DNA of 64,000 bases from Rohdeia sp041398665. GTDB taxonomy: Bacteria; Planctomycetota; UBA1135; GCA-002686595. Both the position numbers and the translations under genes were made by a program. How positions within the stretch are numbered: the first letter of the stretch is position 1; every line of letters starts with the position of its first letter. The DNA lies in contig JAWKUH010000026.1 in the NCBI GenBank assembly GCA_041398665.1, positions 14,731-78,730 on the forward strand, in the 5' to 3' direction. The notes under the pieces were generated by a model. The model saw only the letters and a list, made by a program, of their open reading frames with translations, had not been told where the DNA came from and did not search any database. Below, piece after piece: positions 63,010-64,000 of this stretch.

Positions 63010-63495
63010 GTGAACATCAGCAAGCACGATCCGGAGACGGATATGGAGATGAACATGACGCCGATGATCGACGTCGTTTTCCTCCTCATCATCTTCTTCA
63101 TGATCATCACGGACCTCAGCCAGCAGGAACTCGAGGAGCTCGAGCTCCCGCTCGCGATCAAGGCCCAGGAGGACAAGCCGGACCCGAACGCGCAGCGCCC
63201 GATCCTCAACGTTCTGCAGGACGGCTCGATCGTCGTGCGCCGCGACACGCTGTTCGACCCGGCCGAGGGCAACGTCGACCGCTCGCGGGTGCAGGTCTAC
63301 CTGCAGTCCATGGCCGACCGGATGGAACGCGACGAGGACAACCTCCCGAAGGACCCCATCCTGATCCGCGCGGACGAGTTCACGCCCTTCCGCGAGGTCC
63401 AGAAGATCATGCAGATGTGCGCGGACAAGAACATCCGCATCTGGAAGCTCGAACTCGCGGTCAAGGTCCCGAGCAAGGACCAACCCGCTCCGTGA
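63010..63495 (+). CDS. exbD: ExbD/TolR-family protein
   Basis: 161 residues from GTG at 63010 (an upstream GTG at 62896 in the same frame would add 38 low-complexity residues). Short cytoplasmic N-terminus, then MTPMIDVVFLLIIFFMIIT with the conserved proton-relay Asp (MIDV), and a periplasmic domain VLQDGSIVVRRD and RADEFTPFREVQKIMQMCAD. Confidence 0.9.
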   Translation: MNISKHDPETDMEMNMTPMIDVVFLLIIFFMIITDLSQQELEELELPLAIKAQEDKPDPNAQRPILNVLQDGSIVVRRDTLFDPAEGNVDRSRVQVYLQSMADRMERDEDNLPKDPILIRADEFTPFREVQKIMQMCADKNIRIWKLELAVKVPSKDQPAP

Positions 63496-63595
63496 GCGCG
63501 CCGGTGCGGTCCGCCGTTCGGACCGCGCCGAGTTGCGACTCGAAACCTCGAGCTCCACGACCGCACGACGAGACGCCCCACCGGAGGACGACACG

Positions 63596-64000
63596 ATGGC
63601 ACGCCGCAAACGAAAGTCCAACCTCGACGAGATCGCCAACCAGAAGGCCGACATGGAGATGACGCCGATGATCGACGTCACCTTCCTCCTGTTGATCTTC
63701 TTCATGTGCACGATCAAGTTCAAGAAGCTCGAGGGCAAGCTCGCGTCCTACCTGCCGAAGGACATGGGGCTCAACAACGCGATCGTCGACCCCGTCGAGA
63801 AGCTCGACATCCGCCTCGACGTGATCGAGGAGGGTCAGAAGCGTTCGCCCGACGGAACGAGCGCGTACGTCCCCGGGACGCACAAGCGCTTCGTGTACGA
63901 CGACACGCGCAAGTTCCGCATCAAGGTCGGCATCACGGAGTACACGTCGGACGACATCGAGCAGGTCGCCGACCGACTCAAGCTCTACGCCGCCGACGAC
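63596..64000 (+). CDS. exbD: Second ExbD/TolR-family protein, truncated by the window end
   Basis: At least 135 residues, reading off the edge. GGAGGA lies 7 nt before the ATG. Helix region MEMTPMIDVTFLLLIFFMCT with the conserved Asp; the periplasmic part (IRLDVIEEGQKRSPDGTSAY) differs clearly from the first ExbD, so the two are not recent duplicates. ExbB-ExbD-ExbD sets are common in Planctomycetes-like genomes. Confidence 0.88.
   Translation, partial: MARRKRKSNLDEIANQKADMEMTPMIDVTFLLLIFFMCTIKFKKLEGKLASYLPKDMGLNNAIVDPVEKLDIRLDVIEEGQKRSPDGTSAYVPGTHKRFVYDDTRKFRIKVGITEYTSDDIEQVADRLKLYAADD

Noticed and set aside
1..64000. Prophage or plasmid backbone
   Set aside because: No integrase, terminase, capsid, replication or conjugation gene was seen; only the IS3 relic is mobile.

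Overview
The window comes from a very GC-rich bacterium. Gene content points to a Planctomycetota-like lineage: many secreted multi-domain proteins of unknown function, a membrane-bound pyrophosphatase beside a pyrophosphate-type phosphofructokinase, exported TPR proteins ahead of ExbB/ExbD/ExbD, and a lipoprotein secretin with TPR-like repeats. The phylum call is an inference from content; there is no rRNA gene. One tRNA gene is present, with an unusual Leu anticodon AAG.

Layout. 1-2.8 kb: reverse-strand S9 peptidase N-terminus, SDR oxidoreductase and low-molecular-weight phosphatase, all with frame breaks. 2.9-7.5 kb: overlapping forward genes for two GT4 glycosyltransferases and a Tat-exported sugar isomerase-like protein, then an alginate-export-type porin. 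7.5-9.7 kb: two intergenic palindromic repeats flanking a decayed IS3-family element. 9.7-13.8 kb: DUF2089 regulator plus small membrane protein, an FHA protein on the reverse strand, and an ABC ATPase/permease/accessory trio with 4-bp overlaps. 14-19.5 kb: secreted hydrolase, exported protein, repeat block, hemB, DedA protein. 19.6-25.6 kb: hppA, rsfS, DUF4097 lipoprotein, repeat block, slyD, zinc-free rpsN plus rpmE2, SMI1/KNR4 protein. 25.7-38.4 kb: two multi-pass membrane proteins, a matrixin-like metalloprotease with a coupled partner, a large secreted repeat protein, HDOD protein, PDZ protein, pyrophosphate-type pfk. 38.5-53.5 kb: tRNA-Leu, orphan exported protein, aminotransferase, nitroreductase, a triple hairpin repeat array, HD-domain protein, secreted ComEC-like protein, TPR protein, YjbQ, CsaA-like protein, YceI, TPR lipoprotein, multi-pass membrane protein, family-4 uracil-DNA glycosylase. 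54-64 kb: an envelope locus of secretin, two exported TPR proteins, ExbB, ExbD and a second ExbD that runs off the edge.

Two patterns run through the window. First, many recognisable genes, including hemB, are split by single-base frame changes while other long genes (hppA, secretin, the 971-residue TPR protein) are open. This looks like residual indel error in the assembly rather than gene death, except for the IS3 relic. Second, six intergenic blocks (A-F in the feature list) carry related palindromic elements built from CACGAAG/CACGGAG/CACAGAG-rich arms, usually next to a GCCTGCCGGC-type module. At least eight genes also have a TANNNT -10-like hexamer only 6-9 nt before the start codon, suggesting leaderless mRNAs.
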